This document shows positions 46,195 through 57,964 of a stretch of DNA of 64,000 bases, piece after piece (positions within the stretch are counted from its first letter, which is position 1; each line of letters begins with the position of its first letter). The position numbers were made by a program, and so were the translations under genes. Below the pieces are notes generated by a model, which did no database searches, had not been told where the DNA came from, and worked only from the letters and a program-made list of their open reading frames with translations. The stretch lies in the NCBI GenBank assembly GCA_031002005.1, contig CM061921.1, forward strand, positions 173,546,935-173,610,934, given 5' to 3'. The DNA comes from Vandiemenella viatica (taxonomy: Eukaryota > Arthropoda > Insecta > Orthoptera > Morabidae).

Positions 46195-46370
46195 CGATGT
46201 CACACTCGATTCGCAAACACGTCCCCAATCCATCCAGTCACATTACCTTGGTTTCCATAAGTCACTGCTTGTGAAGGCCAGGATGCTTCCTTCAAAATTA
46301 TATGACCGAATTTATTATACTTTTTGCTCCCAATATTCTAATGACCTCGACGATGACGATAACAAAAAAT
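46195..46370 (+). repeat. SINE family A, body only
   Basis: ACCTTGGTTTCCATAAGTCA, GTGAAGGCCAGGATGCTTCC, TTCAAAATTATATGACCGAA, and CTAATGACCTCGACGATGAC match the family A body and 3' end. The head is decayed. Confidence 0.65.
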
Positions 46371-46629
46371 GATAACGTATCCGTTGGCTTTTACAAACAC
46401 GGATTTTGATCCGTTAACAAAAATTACAAACACTCCTTGTAGCTGTTAGAGCAAAATATGCCACACAAAACACTAAAACACTGCATTCGATCCTCAGACA
46501 AAATCTGTCACGCAGAAAATCAATTTGTAATTTTATAATTCATATTCTTGTTATCCAGATGATTACAATAAAACTTACAATTCTGACCGAGGATTGGAGC
46601 AACTTCCTTGCCTGTACTGACCAAACAAC

Positions 46630-46805
46630 CTAACACCGTTGCCCTATCGGTTAGATGGGATTTACAGCTTAACCTTCAATCCTAAGCACGGAAACTTTAT
46701 TCCCATACACAAAGATAAGCAATGCTCCATCTTAAGTGCCTTTAAAATGTTTAAACCTGGGATCTATTGACCGTCCGTAAAACATTTTGCCACTGAGTCA
46801 ACGGT
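46630..46805 (-). repeat. SINE family B, diverged
   Basis: The left edge TGGGATTTACAGCTTAACCT and right edge TGCCACTGAGTCAACGGTAT are the two ends of family B in minus orientation. The interior is degraded. Confidence 0.5.
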
Positions 46806-49800
46806 ATGGCGGATATCCAACTAGATGTATATTTTAGAGTTTTCATTTAGGACTTACATTGAACCTTCTGTTGCATTTCTACAATCATTTTCAACTTAGA
46901 AGGCAAATGATGCTGACTTAAAAACCCATTTTTATTTTTAAATAACAACGGTTTCTTTTTAAATAAATGTGAAAATAATTAAATATTTTTTTCTGTGTCG
47001 TACTTTACGGTTAAAAGGTTTCCTGTTTTTGAATTATCATATCCAAAGTAATAAACGTAACAGAATTGTAAAACAAATTTCAGAAAGTACGTATGCTCCG
47101 GCATATATGACGATTTGAGCTTCTTTGTGCTGTCAGAAGAAATGTCAGAAAGTGTCTTTAAATACAGCACGTTTTATAAACAGTCAGGTGTTGTTCCATG
47201 GTCGGGCTTCCATTAATTTTCTGTAATAACACCGATAAATTCAAAACTTTTCCAGTTTATATATTAATATTTAAAATACAGATATAATTACATTGTATGT
47301 TGGCCGCGTATGCTAAGTCAAAAATAATTTTCAAGATTTATTTTACTTTTGGAATAATTGCGTGAACATCATACACTATGTCAGCATTGCTTTTTTAAAA
47401 GTATACATATTTTACTGTTATTCGATAGGATAATGTTTGCATTTGGCAGAAAGAAAAATTAAACGTCTTCCACAGACCATACTAAAATGCAATAAAAACA
47501 TTCTTTGACTTTCATTGTAATAGCTCCCTGTCAGCTTCGTATTATTCCGGGCCAAAAAAGTTGACTTCAGCAGATATTTCTGAAGAAGTGTGTAGCTTCT
47601 TTGGTTTCTTCGATATGACAATAATTATAATTAAGTGGTGAGTGGGCGGAGGAGGTTTGTGTGTGACGAGAAAAGCAGTCGTGTTGTCTGCGCTTTCCTC
47701 TCTTCTTGCAGAGCATTTATCACAGACATTGTTCTACGGCGGAAGCGTTACCACTTGCGATTATGATGTTTAGCATTTCTGGCGAGTCTCTACTTGGCCT
47801 CCCTTTCACACAGATGAAGATAGGCTTAATGCACCATCGAATTTGTAGCTCTGGTCTTGACAGCGTTATGACATTGCCTTATTAATTTTTTTTTTGTTCT
47901 TATAGAATTTTAATGTTTTTTAATTTATAAATGACCTTTCATATCGTTCAATATAAAATATAATTTCTACACCTGACATTAATTTAGCCACATATTTCTC
48001 TTCATTAGGTGAACATTATGCGTTATGCAATCAGCAATATATGTGAATAATAACTACTAAAAAATGTACATTTAATTACAGAGATTACTAAATAACTAAA
48101 AGGAAGGGGAAACAAAGGTAGCATAAGGTGTAACTTATCTCAACGTGGCGACTCTTTATTCGCGAGTCTCAGTTAAGCCGATAGTACGTTTCATGTTTGA
48201 AGAGAAGGTGTCCTGATTCCTGAGTGATTCATAATTACAAAACACAGGTTTTAGATAGCGTTATAATTATTTTGTGGACATACTCCGACATAAATAAGAA
48301 GGTTTCACAATTATATTCGAATAGAGAGGTGAGCTACAATGATTACGTAAACCCTCATTGTTCATATTCAGTAATATAATTCCTAAAATATACAAGAGTT
48401 AAAAGTAAAATATTTTGTATCATCAGTTGTAAACGCTGATTAGTAATCCATTGGGTGCACCTTGTTCTGTCATTATCCTGACGAAGTCTATAGGTTCATG
48501 TCAATATGTATCTGGTAAGATAAATTTAAATATCATAGATAGCTTAATAATATCAATTACGGCATCATCTGATTCAGCATAGCGCAGTTACAGTGAGGAC
48601 AATGTATGGAATAAACTGTGTGAAATGTGAGAAACGGAGGACGAAATACTGGGCCATCATTGTGGAGGACGAAAAGGTATAGTGTATCCATTTGTCAGTT
48701 ATTATTACATTCTAACTTCGTTAGGTGGTGATTTAGTTCTAGGTGTTTCTATAAACTGTTGTCTCAATGTTCTGACACCCCCTTACTTAAATACGATAGT
48801 GTGAAATAACAAAATCAGTATCTCGAATGTTGTATTACTATATGATTATAATTAAATACATTTTCTAATCAAATTTAGCAAAATAATAGTCACTCTAAAA
48901 GAGAGGTATCATGTAATATCATATTTTTTACAGCTTGCTAAAATTAGGTATAGGACTTGTAAAGTTCATTCACGAGGCTAATCGAAACAGTATTCCAAAT
49001 CAATAAACAAATATTCCTACAGTCAAACTCATGAGGCATCGAGACAAAAAATAGATGAAAATTCGGAACTATAACCACGCATCAAGTTCGAGAAAATTTA
49101 AAAACCAAACGAAATATTACTCGATGACGCATGCAGATACCGAATAAACTCGTAGTAACGTTTACCATGATCGTGTCCGGTCCTATTTGTGAAGTGTATC
49201 GTCGCGAGAAGTCACCTCTGTCATTAGCCGAAAGAGTTTTATAAGGCTATTCATTGTGCTGAGCAACAGCAAAAAGCACGTCGAGCACGTAGCAGCTACA
49301 ACCTTATCATTAGAACAGGGACTGCATTTGTAGACGTTACGAGCCAGGGGACCCAGACTAATGATTACCTCAGCCGACTTCGTCCCACGGTTCTACTTTT
49401 TGTCAGGCCTTGTATCCAGGCCCAACCAATTAGCGCACATCACGACGATCCGGAATAGTATACGTTTTCTCGAGTCGTTAAAGCTTTAACTTAAACTTGG
49501 ATTTCATAAATGTTCAATACGACAAAAAAAAAGGGATACGAAAAGGTTGTATAGTGTCATAGTTGGATAATTAAACAGAATTAAAGGAGAAAGAATGAAT
49601 TTGAAAGTAGAATTAATTTATAGAAAGGAGAGGCTAATAGGATATGGACATCCAAGAAGTATGGAGTAATGAAGGTGACTAATAATTACGTAACTCGTGA
49701 AAGAAGAAAATTCGGCATACTCCGGGGAAGTTCAAACAAGCATAACAGGAAGTTTTCTAAGGGAACCAGATGTATATAGAAAAAATGACGGTTTCCATGT

Positions 49801-49996
49801 TGTAACACACCCACCAGAAGAATAAAAAAAAACTTAGGAGCATCATTTTTCGTCTTTCAACTCGAGCACTAGTAAAATGCCAAAAATTGTTCTACTGACC
49901 AAAAACTTATATGGGTCTAATTTTTTATCTATGCGTTTATAATTAACATTTGGGACATATTTTCCCTTGAGACCTACCACAAGGCCCTCATAAAAC

Positions 49997-50000
<4 letters not shown>
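46806..50000. other. No recognised gene
   Basis: A plus-strand frame without ATG is open from about 49229 to the TAG near 49460 (LIIRTGTAFVDVTSQGTQTN inside). A short peptide frame at 48604-48690 (INCVKCEKRRTKYWAIIVED) is preceded by AG and followed by GTATAG, so it could be exon-like. Neither has a recognisable family. Otherwise nothing. Confidence 0.35.

Positions 50001-50038
<38 letters not shown>
50001..50038. repeat. (TA)19 microsatellite
   Basis: Uninterrupted TA dinucleotides. A second, shorter TA run lies at about 50561-50575. Confidence 0.95.
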
Positions 50039-50041
<3 letters not shown>

Positions 50042-50560
50042 GGTGGGGAATTTAATATGTTTTCTGGAAATATTTCGGAAAGAAAGCATTTTAACAAACA
50101 ATAACCTATATAAAAAATAATCGTACAGTAGGGGGCTACAATTATGTGATATTGGTTTTTTCACAGGTGGCGCTGTTGTCGTTACAACAAGGTCAACTTA
50201 ATTCTTTTAAATGGGAACCCCTATTTTTTTTTTTTTTTTTTGAAGATTCCGATTCCTCATGAAAAAATAAAAATAGTTTGCTTAACTCACTTTTCTGTTA
50301 GCCTCACAGATGGCGCTGTAATCGCGAAAAATGAATATTCGCGTTTTTTGTGTATAATTTTAATTGTTGTTTAAATAATTAGATGTAATTTTCATTCTGT
50401 AAACATGGAAGGTAATTTTAAAGGATAATGACGAAATTGATTTTTTAAATGCTTTTTCTTACTTATTTGCAGCCATGTCTACAGCAGGTGCTCAAAAAGG
50501 TGACTATTTACTTCCAGACATTTTCTGACACACTTCGAGCTGTTCAGGCATCATTTCTGC
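50039..50560. repeat. Putative insertion within a TA microsatellite
   Basis: Between the two TA runs lies a non-TA block that starts CAGGGTGGGGAATTTAATAT and contains ACAGGTGGCGCTGTTGTCGT and ACAGATGGCGCTGTAATCGC as a diverged internal repeat, plus T18 near 50223-50240. Arthropod MITE-like repeats starting CAGGGTG next to TA runs are known to me in general terms; the family is not identified. Confidence 0.45.
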
Positions 50561-50634
50561 AATATATATATATATAACGAGTTTGTGGCCTGTTAATGAC
50601 CTACAGTTAAGGAATCAACTATTTAAGTATTTCT

Positions 50635-51340
50635 GTTTGTCTGTTTAGATGATCTGAATTCACGCAAAAACTACTGGGCAGTTTGTTACCTGTTTCGAAT
50701 TATGTACCACCTCTGGTGCTGGGGGTAACATAGGGATTGTTTCATTTTCGTATGGGGTTGAAAAGCTGTGAAAGCAAATACATAATAAAACAGTAACCGC
50801 AAAAAACTACATAACATTAAACATATTAAAGAAATCAGTTTTGGTCAATATTTGCAAGCAACGGAAAAAAATCAGTTAGTGTCTCTCTGTCTATCTGCAA
50901 GTTGGGATGAAGGATCCCCGCAAAAACTGCTGTTCGGATTTGACAGGGTTACTATTAATGTATAGCACGTAGTAACACAGGTAAAACAGGGTATGTTTCA
51001 GTTTCATATAACTTCGAAAAGCTGTTAAGTTTAAAAAATAACATTCCAAATCACTATCACATTTTCGTTAAACGCGATCTATGCAAAAATTAATGGTCGG
51101 ATTTCAAAGAGTGTTTTTATTAATGTATTGCCTATGGTTCTCTGCTTCCATTAGAAGAAAAGTGTGCAACCCGTAGTAACAAATGTTTCATTTTTATTTA
51201 ACATCCGAAAGCTGGTAAGTTTTCAATTAAAAAGTGTAAAATTACTATCATTCTTTCGTGGAACACGATTCACGTATAAATCACAAGTCGAATTTAGATG
51301 GGGTTACCGTTAACAGATAGTCCATGGTTCCACGGATGGT
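50635..51340 (+). repeat. Tandem array of about 180-250-bp diverged units
   Basis: Words recurring in order: GCAAAAACTRCTGKKCRG, TTATTAATGTATWGC or variants, CTRGTAACAMAGG, GTTTCATTTTYATATRAC and GAAAAGCTGTGAAG. They appear near 50670, 50925, 51085 and 51270. Units are old. The style is like the 9.2-kb array, but the sequence is different. Confidence 0.5.
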
Positions 51341-52605
51341 ATGATGAGACGTCGTTGAAAAATTTGAGATAAATTTGCCCATAGGTTGGTATCCATTTTT
51401 CCATGAGTCGATCAGATTTTAATTGGGTTTCCTCACAATTTACAGCCCGCGAACGGTGGAATAAAATAGCAGAAATCATATCCAGTGAGCCACGGGAAAC
51501 ATTCACCAAGTGGCTGTTGATGGTGTCCTCACATTTAAAATTGACGTTGAAGAAGTTGTGAGTGACAGCTAGTAATAACTATGGTTACACTATTTTTTTA
51601 TTTATTTATCTTTTACAATTTTTCTTAAGTTTTAGTGTAATATGAAGACAATTAATATAGTATAAACAATTAATTTTATTCCAGTTTAAGAAACCTTAAA
51701 ATATTTTTCACTATAATCACCCTTAAAGTAACTTCCTTGATACGCATTTGTCTACCGTGACGAGAGAAATAAGCCCCTGCAGTGAGCCATTTGGTATCTC
51801 TATGTATTTATAAACCTCAAAACGCTGTAAACGAGAATCTTCTCAAAGTAGGATTTTCTCGGTGCTTTCTGAAGACAGCAGAGAAAGTGTTCAAATTTTT
51901 CACATCCAAGTTATAAGGCATTGTGTATGGACTGGTGCAATGTGCGAACGATGTTGGAGGAAAATAATGCCTGAAGTCAACACGATCTTTCTGCTGGCAC
52001 GTCTTATGAGGTACGCTTTGTGCCTAAGAATTTCTTAAGAATGCTTATTCTTAAGTTTTAAAACGAATTAGAGACCTGATTTTTAAACGACGATTCACTT
52101 GTATACGTTTATAACGTTCTATACTCCATGTGAATATAAGCAAACTTCATTGCAATGTGTTTTAATTAAGAAGGAATGACAAGCCAACTCTGGCAATTTG
52201 GGTGTTAGCGTCTTGGCCTCGAATAGATAGTGTTGCTGGCTGAAATGCGGCCTCAAACAAGTGCGTGTGTCCTCCCTGTGTTGTGTGTACTCGTGGGGAA
52301 ATAAATTCTTTAACAATAAAATATGTTAAAGATTGAAAAATCAATTGATACATTTAATGCAATAATACACAGGTTTGCAACTGGATGAAAATTTAAAAAA
52401 ATGGCATTGATTGGGGACTGTAGACAGAAGTGAAAAGTTAAAAACTGTGAATATCATACGCGCAACATGTCATAATTGTAGCTACAGATATAATAAAGAA
52501 TAATAATTCCATGTAGTAGTAATGAACTGGTGACAGGGTTTCTACTGGCTACGCATTCCATTCAGCCCCTGTCTTAGCCGCCTTAACCCAACGCAGTAGT
52601 CCTAC
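51341..52605. other. No recognised gene
   Basis: I see nothing supportable; only short open frames. Confidence 0.45.
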
Positions 52606-52609
52606 TAGG

Positions 52610-52795
52610 TACAGTGGACAAACAGTTTAACTTGGAACCGAACCTTGGACACGTTCAGGCGTACACGGCAAACTGTGCCGGAGGGGAAGGTCGGGTTAAC
52701 GGTCTATTAAACTCCCTGCCGAGACAGGGATTCGTACTCGTGACCTTTCATTCCCCATTCAGACACCTCAACCACTGAGCCACCAAACCGCTAAG
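52610..52795 (-). repeat. SINE family B
   Basis: Minus strand: GCGGTTTGGTGGCTCAGTGG, GAGGTGTCTGAATGGGGAAT, B-box TACGAATCCCTGTCTCGGCA, body end CAAGTTAAACTGTTTGTCCA. Well-preserved copy. Confidence 0.85.
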
Positions 52796-52799
52796 GTAT

Positions 52800-52905
52800 A
52801 CTGTTAACATTAGAATGTCGGTGACGCGAACTCATAAAATTTTACCCATCCAAAATTCACCCAACGTGCCTAAAGAAGTTTTCACTGCAAAAACTTAAAA
52901 TCCAA
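52800..52905 (+). repeat. Dispersed repeat, partner at 54135-54220
   Basis: GAATGTCGGTGACGCGAACT, CATAAAATTTTACCCATCC and CCTAAAGAAGTTTTCACTGC match GAATTTCGGTGTTGCGAATT, CATAGATTTACTCCCACCAT and CCTATAGAAGTTTTTACTTC at 54.14 kb in order. Both copies lie downstream of SINE B fragments. Confidence 0.6.
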
Positions 52906-52989
52906 GTTAGTCCACAACCTGAAGATTGGTCGAATCTTCCCGAAGGAGATATATCAAGCTATTTTGACAGAGGCAGGCAGGGCAATTCT

Positions 52990-53930
52990 TTCTTCAGGGC
53001 CCTGCAGTTTAAAGTGAAACCAGAACCATGGAACGTTCCGGTATAACCGGCAGTCTGTGAATTGTGTCTTAAAATATAAATTTTAGTATTTTATTCAGTC
53101 AGAATATTGTAGGCTGATTGTAGGGAGAGCAAGCAAGTGAGATGCGTTTGTGAGCGAAACTGCAGAGTTGTAAGATTCAAGAATAGAAAGTTTCTTCAGT
53201 GCGTAGCTCTCTCATATGCATGGGCAGTGTACAAGAATACCTCATCAGAACACATAAAAACCCTGTCGCCATATTGAATGATGTCTGTTCTAGCAACGAT
53301 ATAGAGGTATGAGCAGTGTCTGGCTGTAGCCTTCCGGTGGCGTGGCAAGCCATTCTTGCACGAAGCCCTGTCTGATGTTAGTTATTGTTTGTGTATTCGG
53401 TTAGATAATTCATTCAGTCTGAGTAACATGAAAGTGGTTAGCCATTCCTTACATAAATGCTGAAATTCTTCGTAGTGATCATGTTTGTTAAAGCTTCATC
53501 GGGTTACGTTCAAAATCGTTATTTAATCAGTCAGTCGTTCAGTGAAGCCATGTTGCATTTATATCCGTAAGAAGAAGCTATTAATTCATCTAGCAAGGTC
53601 AAGTTAGTATGCCTGTATCCGAGCGTGTGACACGCTTGGTATTTCCTTCCGGCGAAACTATAGTCAGTAATTAGGGATAAATGTATGGTTAGGTTTTTAT
53701 AATCAAAGTACTTGTTAAACTTATCCAGTGTGTGTGTTCTAAAGTCATTTACACTTGTTATGTTAGAATTATTTCAGATAGTCATTGTGTTGAAGAAGTT
53801 GGTGATATGTCACTCCTAAATCCTAAAAATTCCTGCTCACCACATGAATTGAATGTCGACCGGAGAGATAAACATTCGGAAGAAAGTTCCTTAACCGCTG
53901 AGCTACCAGATCACCGTGTTTTGAACTAGC
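52990..53930 (-). repeat. SINE family B fragments (52995-53060 and 53855-53930)
   Basis: CCCTGCAGTTTAAAGTGAAA at 53021 is the 3' end of family B (minus orientation). TTAACCGCTGAGCTACCAGA at 53888 is the inverse of its tRNA-like head. About 800 bp of unassigned sequence separates them, so they could be two ends of one copy split by an insertion or two independent scraps. Confidence 0.5.
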
Positions 53931-54440
53931 AAAATTGGATTAAAAACTGTGAGTCTTTATGAACAAAGTTAACAGAAATAAAGGTGAGGAGGAGAGGGTT
54001 TAGGTTTTTGTAAATCAAGCGTAAACAGTATTTTTCTGTTTGTTTTAAAGTATATGTTTCCAAAGTTCCATCAAAATCGGATAAAAACTATGAATTCCAA
54101 AAGAAGTACAAGGCGTATACAATACGCGCAACACGTAATAGAATTTCGGTGTTGCGAATTCATAGATTTACTCCCACCATACAGCCCACCTATAGAAGTT
54201 TTTACTTCAAAAAAACGAAGGCCGCAAGCATGCATATCGAACTTCCTGTCTCTATATGCGTCAGACAAAACGGAAATGGCTTTGCGGAGAGCCCTCGTTT
54301 ATTACAAATACGTAAGATTTCGAAACGACACAATTTACGAATGATCATTAGTTACATATTTTCTTGCAAATCAACTTAGTCACCCATGAAAACCTTAACT
54401 GATGAAGAGGGGGACAGAAGAGATGGTTACTGAAGTGTGG

Positions 54441-54467
<27 letters not shown>
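54441..54467 (-). repeat. Oligo(T), 27 bases
   Basis: A likely minus-strand poly(A) tail, although no retroposon body is identifiable on its right. Confidence 0.5.
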
Positions 54468-54471
<4 letters not shown>

Positions 54472-55015
54472 CGTTTGTTATTACGTTGTAACCGCACATT
54501 GGGAGTGAAACTTTCTTTTGGTTGAGTGGTTCTCAACATGATTATTATATTTATTTGCGTTCTGAACTCTTTCCCGTTTTATTTATTTATCTTGCCCATT
54601 CTTTTTGAACATCTATCGTCGCGTTTTATTCATCGTTCTGAAGGGTTTCTTTCGTTTATACGTATTATTATCAATTTTTGTGTAAGCTGTACTTCCAATT
54701 CTTTCTTGACAGTCTTTTTCTTACCAGGAATTCACAGAATAAATACGAGACCCAGTTACATGAATACGGGAATGATTAACATCTAAAGCATAAAAGGATG
54801 CCGAAGGCAACAGCGAAGATAAGTTATGATCAAGGAAATACGAGTACATTTCTTTGTCTTCGATAGTAATGGCACAGTTTTGAGAAACTGTCTTATTCTA
54901 AATTTAAATTCAATTTTTTTCTCGTTTAATTATCTTGCGTCAGTCACTCGGCGGCGGTCGTATATTTACTCAAACACCAGATATTGTTTATTCGCGGATT
55001 TAGCCCTAGGCTAGT
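54468..55015. other. No recognised gene
   Basis: The plus-strand frame 54526-54786 is Phe/Ile-rich, as expected from translating T-rich DNA. No motif. Confidence 0.45.
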
Positions 55016-55017
55016 TT

Positions 55018-55245
55018 GATTGACTAGCGGTAACGATCTGGGCTTGCTTTCGGGGGGATTGCGAGGGTTCAAATCCCCATCGAGCCACCCAAATTTCGGT
55101 TTTCCATGATTTCCGGAAATCACTCCAGGTGAATGTGTGGATGGTTTCTTTAAAAGCCCAAGGTCAAATTCCTTTCTGTTCCTTGCCCCGTAGTTCTCAC
55201 CTGACTAAGCTATTTCATGGTTACGTATTACCTTTAGTCCTCGAC
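55018..55245 (+). repeat. SINE family A
   Basis: GACTAGCGGTAACGATCTGG, B box GGGTTCAAATCCCC, GGTTTTCCATGATTTCCGGA, AAATCACTCCAGGTGAATGT, GGATGGTTTCTTTAAAAGCC, GTCAAATTCCTTTC and CTATTTCATGG. The head and body are complete; the tail has diverged. Confidence 0.85.
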
Positions 55246-56079
55246 AAAAACGAGAAAATTAATAAGTTGGAAGGTAAGATTTTTCACTTGGAAGATAATT
55301 ATATTCTTCTAATAAAACTTTTCTTGCATCTCTGTATTGTTATAATGATTAGAATGAAATTTTTGCCCTCGGCTAAGATATGTCCCGTTCTCAATCTGCT
55401 CAGTAACCAAATCCCGCTCCTATCAGTCTTAATACCGTCATACCATAGTTTATCCTTAATCACACTGGCTATGGCCCAATACCAGCGATTAATTTCCTGT
55501 CTTTACTGATTTTATCTCTTTTCCCGTTCTTTCTGATGCAAAGAGGATATTGCGTCCTTATAGTCCACACATAGGACCAAAGTACATTCCATGTCTTGAG
55601 AGTTCAACTGTTTTAATCTATATGTATGTTTCATGTCATTGCCTGTAATACCCATATGAATTCGATACCTGTCTATACCTTTCGATATAATTCTTCACAT
55701 TTCCCTTACAATTTCGAAAATTAGGTAATTCTTACATTTCCTTTTGGGATTTCTACAATTGCCTTTGGGGCAGATTTGGTGCCCGAACATGTACGGGAGT
55801 TGGTTTGAAAGGTTTCCTGTATATTCTGTAATGCCTTTAGAATTGTGCAGGACTCTGTGGAAAAATTGATAAATGCAAGGGGATCCTGCAGTTCTTGTGT
55901 GTGTTCAGCTTTGGGATTCAGGTAGGATATCTCTTTTATCTTAGATCAGTTAGTAGAGATTACATGTTAAACCCTTCCAGTTTCTACTGAACCCAGATTA
56001 CGTTCCTACGAATTTTGGGTTCCCTTCCCTACAGGGCCATTTATGGGGGTCATATGAACATAAACACGCAATTTTGATC
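55246..56079. other. No recognised gene
   Basis: The plus-strand frame 55129-55509 begins inside the SINE and has no motif of its own. The region to 56079 may be the 3' untranslated end of the Penelope-like relic to its right, but nothing confirms it. Confidence 0.35.
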
Positions 56080-56640
56080 TTTGTAACACTACAAGATTCA
56101 TATCAAGGTGCACGGCAATGACCCGCATAAATCGAGATCACCCATGCTGTTTTTCAATAACTTCCGAGATAATGATGTCACAAAAATATCTGACACTTGC
56201 TAAATTTCTTATTACTTCCAGTTTAAATGTATAACACTTTTAGATTCCACTGATTTTTCTTCCTCGCCCAGAATAACATTTCTTTCATGCTCAACACACC
56301 GCTGGATTTGTCCGATGTAATCACTTCAACATTCACATGTAATGTAGAAAACACCATTGATTTCAGTCCCAAGGACATTTTTCACGCTGGCAAACTAGAT
56401 GTTAATTTTTGCATGTTTTGTAAAAATTTTCACCAATCCGTGTTTTGTCACAGATCTACCTATTTTTGAAATTGACACACCCACAAATAGAAGACCGTAC
56501 TGGAAACACAATCTTTCTGTCAGTCTTCGTTACATCGCACCTCTTCTGCTCCTCGTTTTAATCATTATTTGCAAAAGTTCCACGGATATACTATAATTTA
56601 ACAGCAAGGTTTTCGTATATCTTGCGTGCTCTATGTACAG
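56080..56640 (-). pseudogene. Penelope-like element, GIY-YIG endonuclease remnant
   Basis: The minus strand near 56350-56240 reads NGVFYITCEC, a stop, SDYIGQIQRCVEHERNVILG and EEEKSVESKSVIHLNWK. GVFYI and YIG are the two signature elements of the GIY-YIG nuclease, with the Cys pair typical of Penelope-like elements, followed by the R...H..N basic helix and the K.A...H segment. Upstream (56470-56360) frames give FVGVSISKIGRSVTKHGL and HAKINISFASVKNVLG, the linker before the nuclease; downstream are VSDIFVTSLSRKLLKNS-like remnants. The nuclease would nick target DNA for integration. Stops in and after the core show it is inactive. The reverse transcriptase was not found. Confidence 0.7.
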
Positions 56641-57515
56641 TCGTGGACAGAATTCGCCAAATCCTTCGCCTTTCGATTATACGTCGTTCTATACACAATT
56701 AACTCATGGGACAGCATAACTGGTAGATGGTATACTAAATTCAAGATACAATTGACCGTCAATCCCAATCACTTTACCCAAGCCTAAAAAAAATGTACTG
56801 CGCGCAAGAAACTCGCAGACGCACACAGGCGAAGTTCAGAATTCTGTAGGTAAAATAATTAGAAATATACCCCCTTTGGTCAGAATAATTACTAAAACAA
56901 CGAAATCTGTTAATCTTTTAGAAATTGTATCACTTTATTCATAACGTTGATAGTCGTCACAGCTTTTATCGTAAACAGCGCGCATTAACTAGCAAGGCAA
57001 TAACATGACGAATGCCAAAATTATTAACCACCATACACACGAAAAAAAAAATTGTAGGACCAATAAGAGAGTTTGACTGGATTTTAGTCATACTTTCTAC
57101 CTCTGCAGCATTATAGAACCATGTACAACATACAAACTTAATACTTAAGCATAAGTAGAAAGCGAATTTAAAAAAGAACGCTAATGGTCTCGTAAGCAGA
57201 ATATAAATTACTAGGGTTCGGAAAAAATAACTCCTTAATTTTATTCACCACAAAGACGGAGTATATTTGAAAAAAAAACAACTAAGAGGGAAGGTTGGCA
57301 CTTATATTCATGGGACCTGCCGCTATCTATATTTCCTTACTCAAGTCACCCGCTTAAGATAATAATATTTATAACAATATTAATTATGATAAAAATATAT
57401 TAAGAAAAATAAATCCGCCTCCATCTGAATTAGCGTTTGAGCTTTTGGGACTCAATTTTTTAAAATAAATACTACTTTAAAGATTCCTGTCATGAATTAC
57501 TTCCTGCTGACCATG
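56641..57515. other. No recognised gene
   Basis: AT-rich, no supportable frame. The reverse transcriptase expected upstream of the Penelope-like nuclease is not visible here. Confidence 0.45.
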
Positions 57516-57519
57516 TCCG

Positions 57520-57735
57520 ATGGGTGAGAGATAACGCTTGAGCCTGGAATTAGGCAGGACGCACATTCAAATCCCGTCGGTCATCCAGTTTGAGCTTTCC
57601 ATAGATTTTCAAAATCACTCCATGCTTATGAAGTAGAAGTTCCTTTAGAAAGTATTGGCAGAAATCTTTCGCGATCCTAGCTCACAACACTGTGCGGCCT
57701 CAAAGACCTTGGCATCGAGGAAACTAAAAAAACAA
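57520..57735 (+). repeat. SINE family A, diverged
   Basis: GGGTGAGAGATAACGCTTGA, B box ACATTCAAATCCCG, GAGCTTTCCATAGATTTTCA, AAATCACTCCATGCTTATGA, CTTTAGAAAG, and CAAAGACCTTGGCATCGAGG. Complete but old. Confidence 0.8.
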
Positions 57736-57964
57736 AAACGTGTTACTAATCGCATTCTGGATCAAAAACATTAAAAATATTCGTATAAAAACAGTAATTT
57801 CCACCTGATGACACGATTTCACCACAAGAACTTTCTCAAATGAAAATTATTACATCTTGGAAGTGTGCTTTGAACTTTCCCCTTAGGGATATATAGAAAT
57901 CTTTTTCACTGCTGTCTTTCCTAGTATATAATTTCAAGGTAGTGTTGATGAAGAAAAGAATTAT

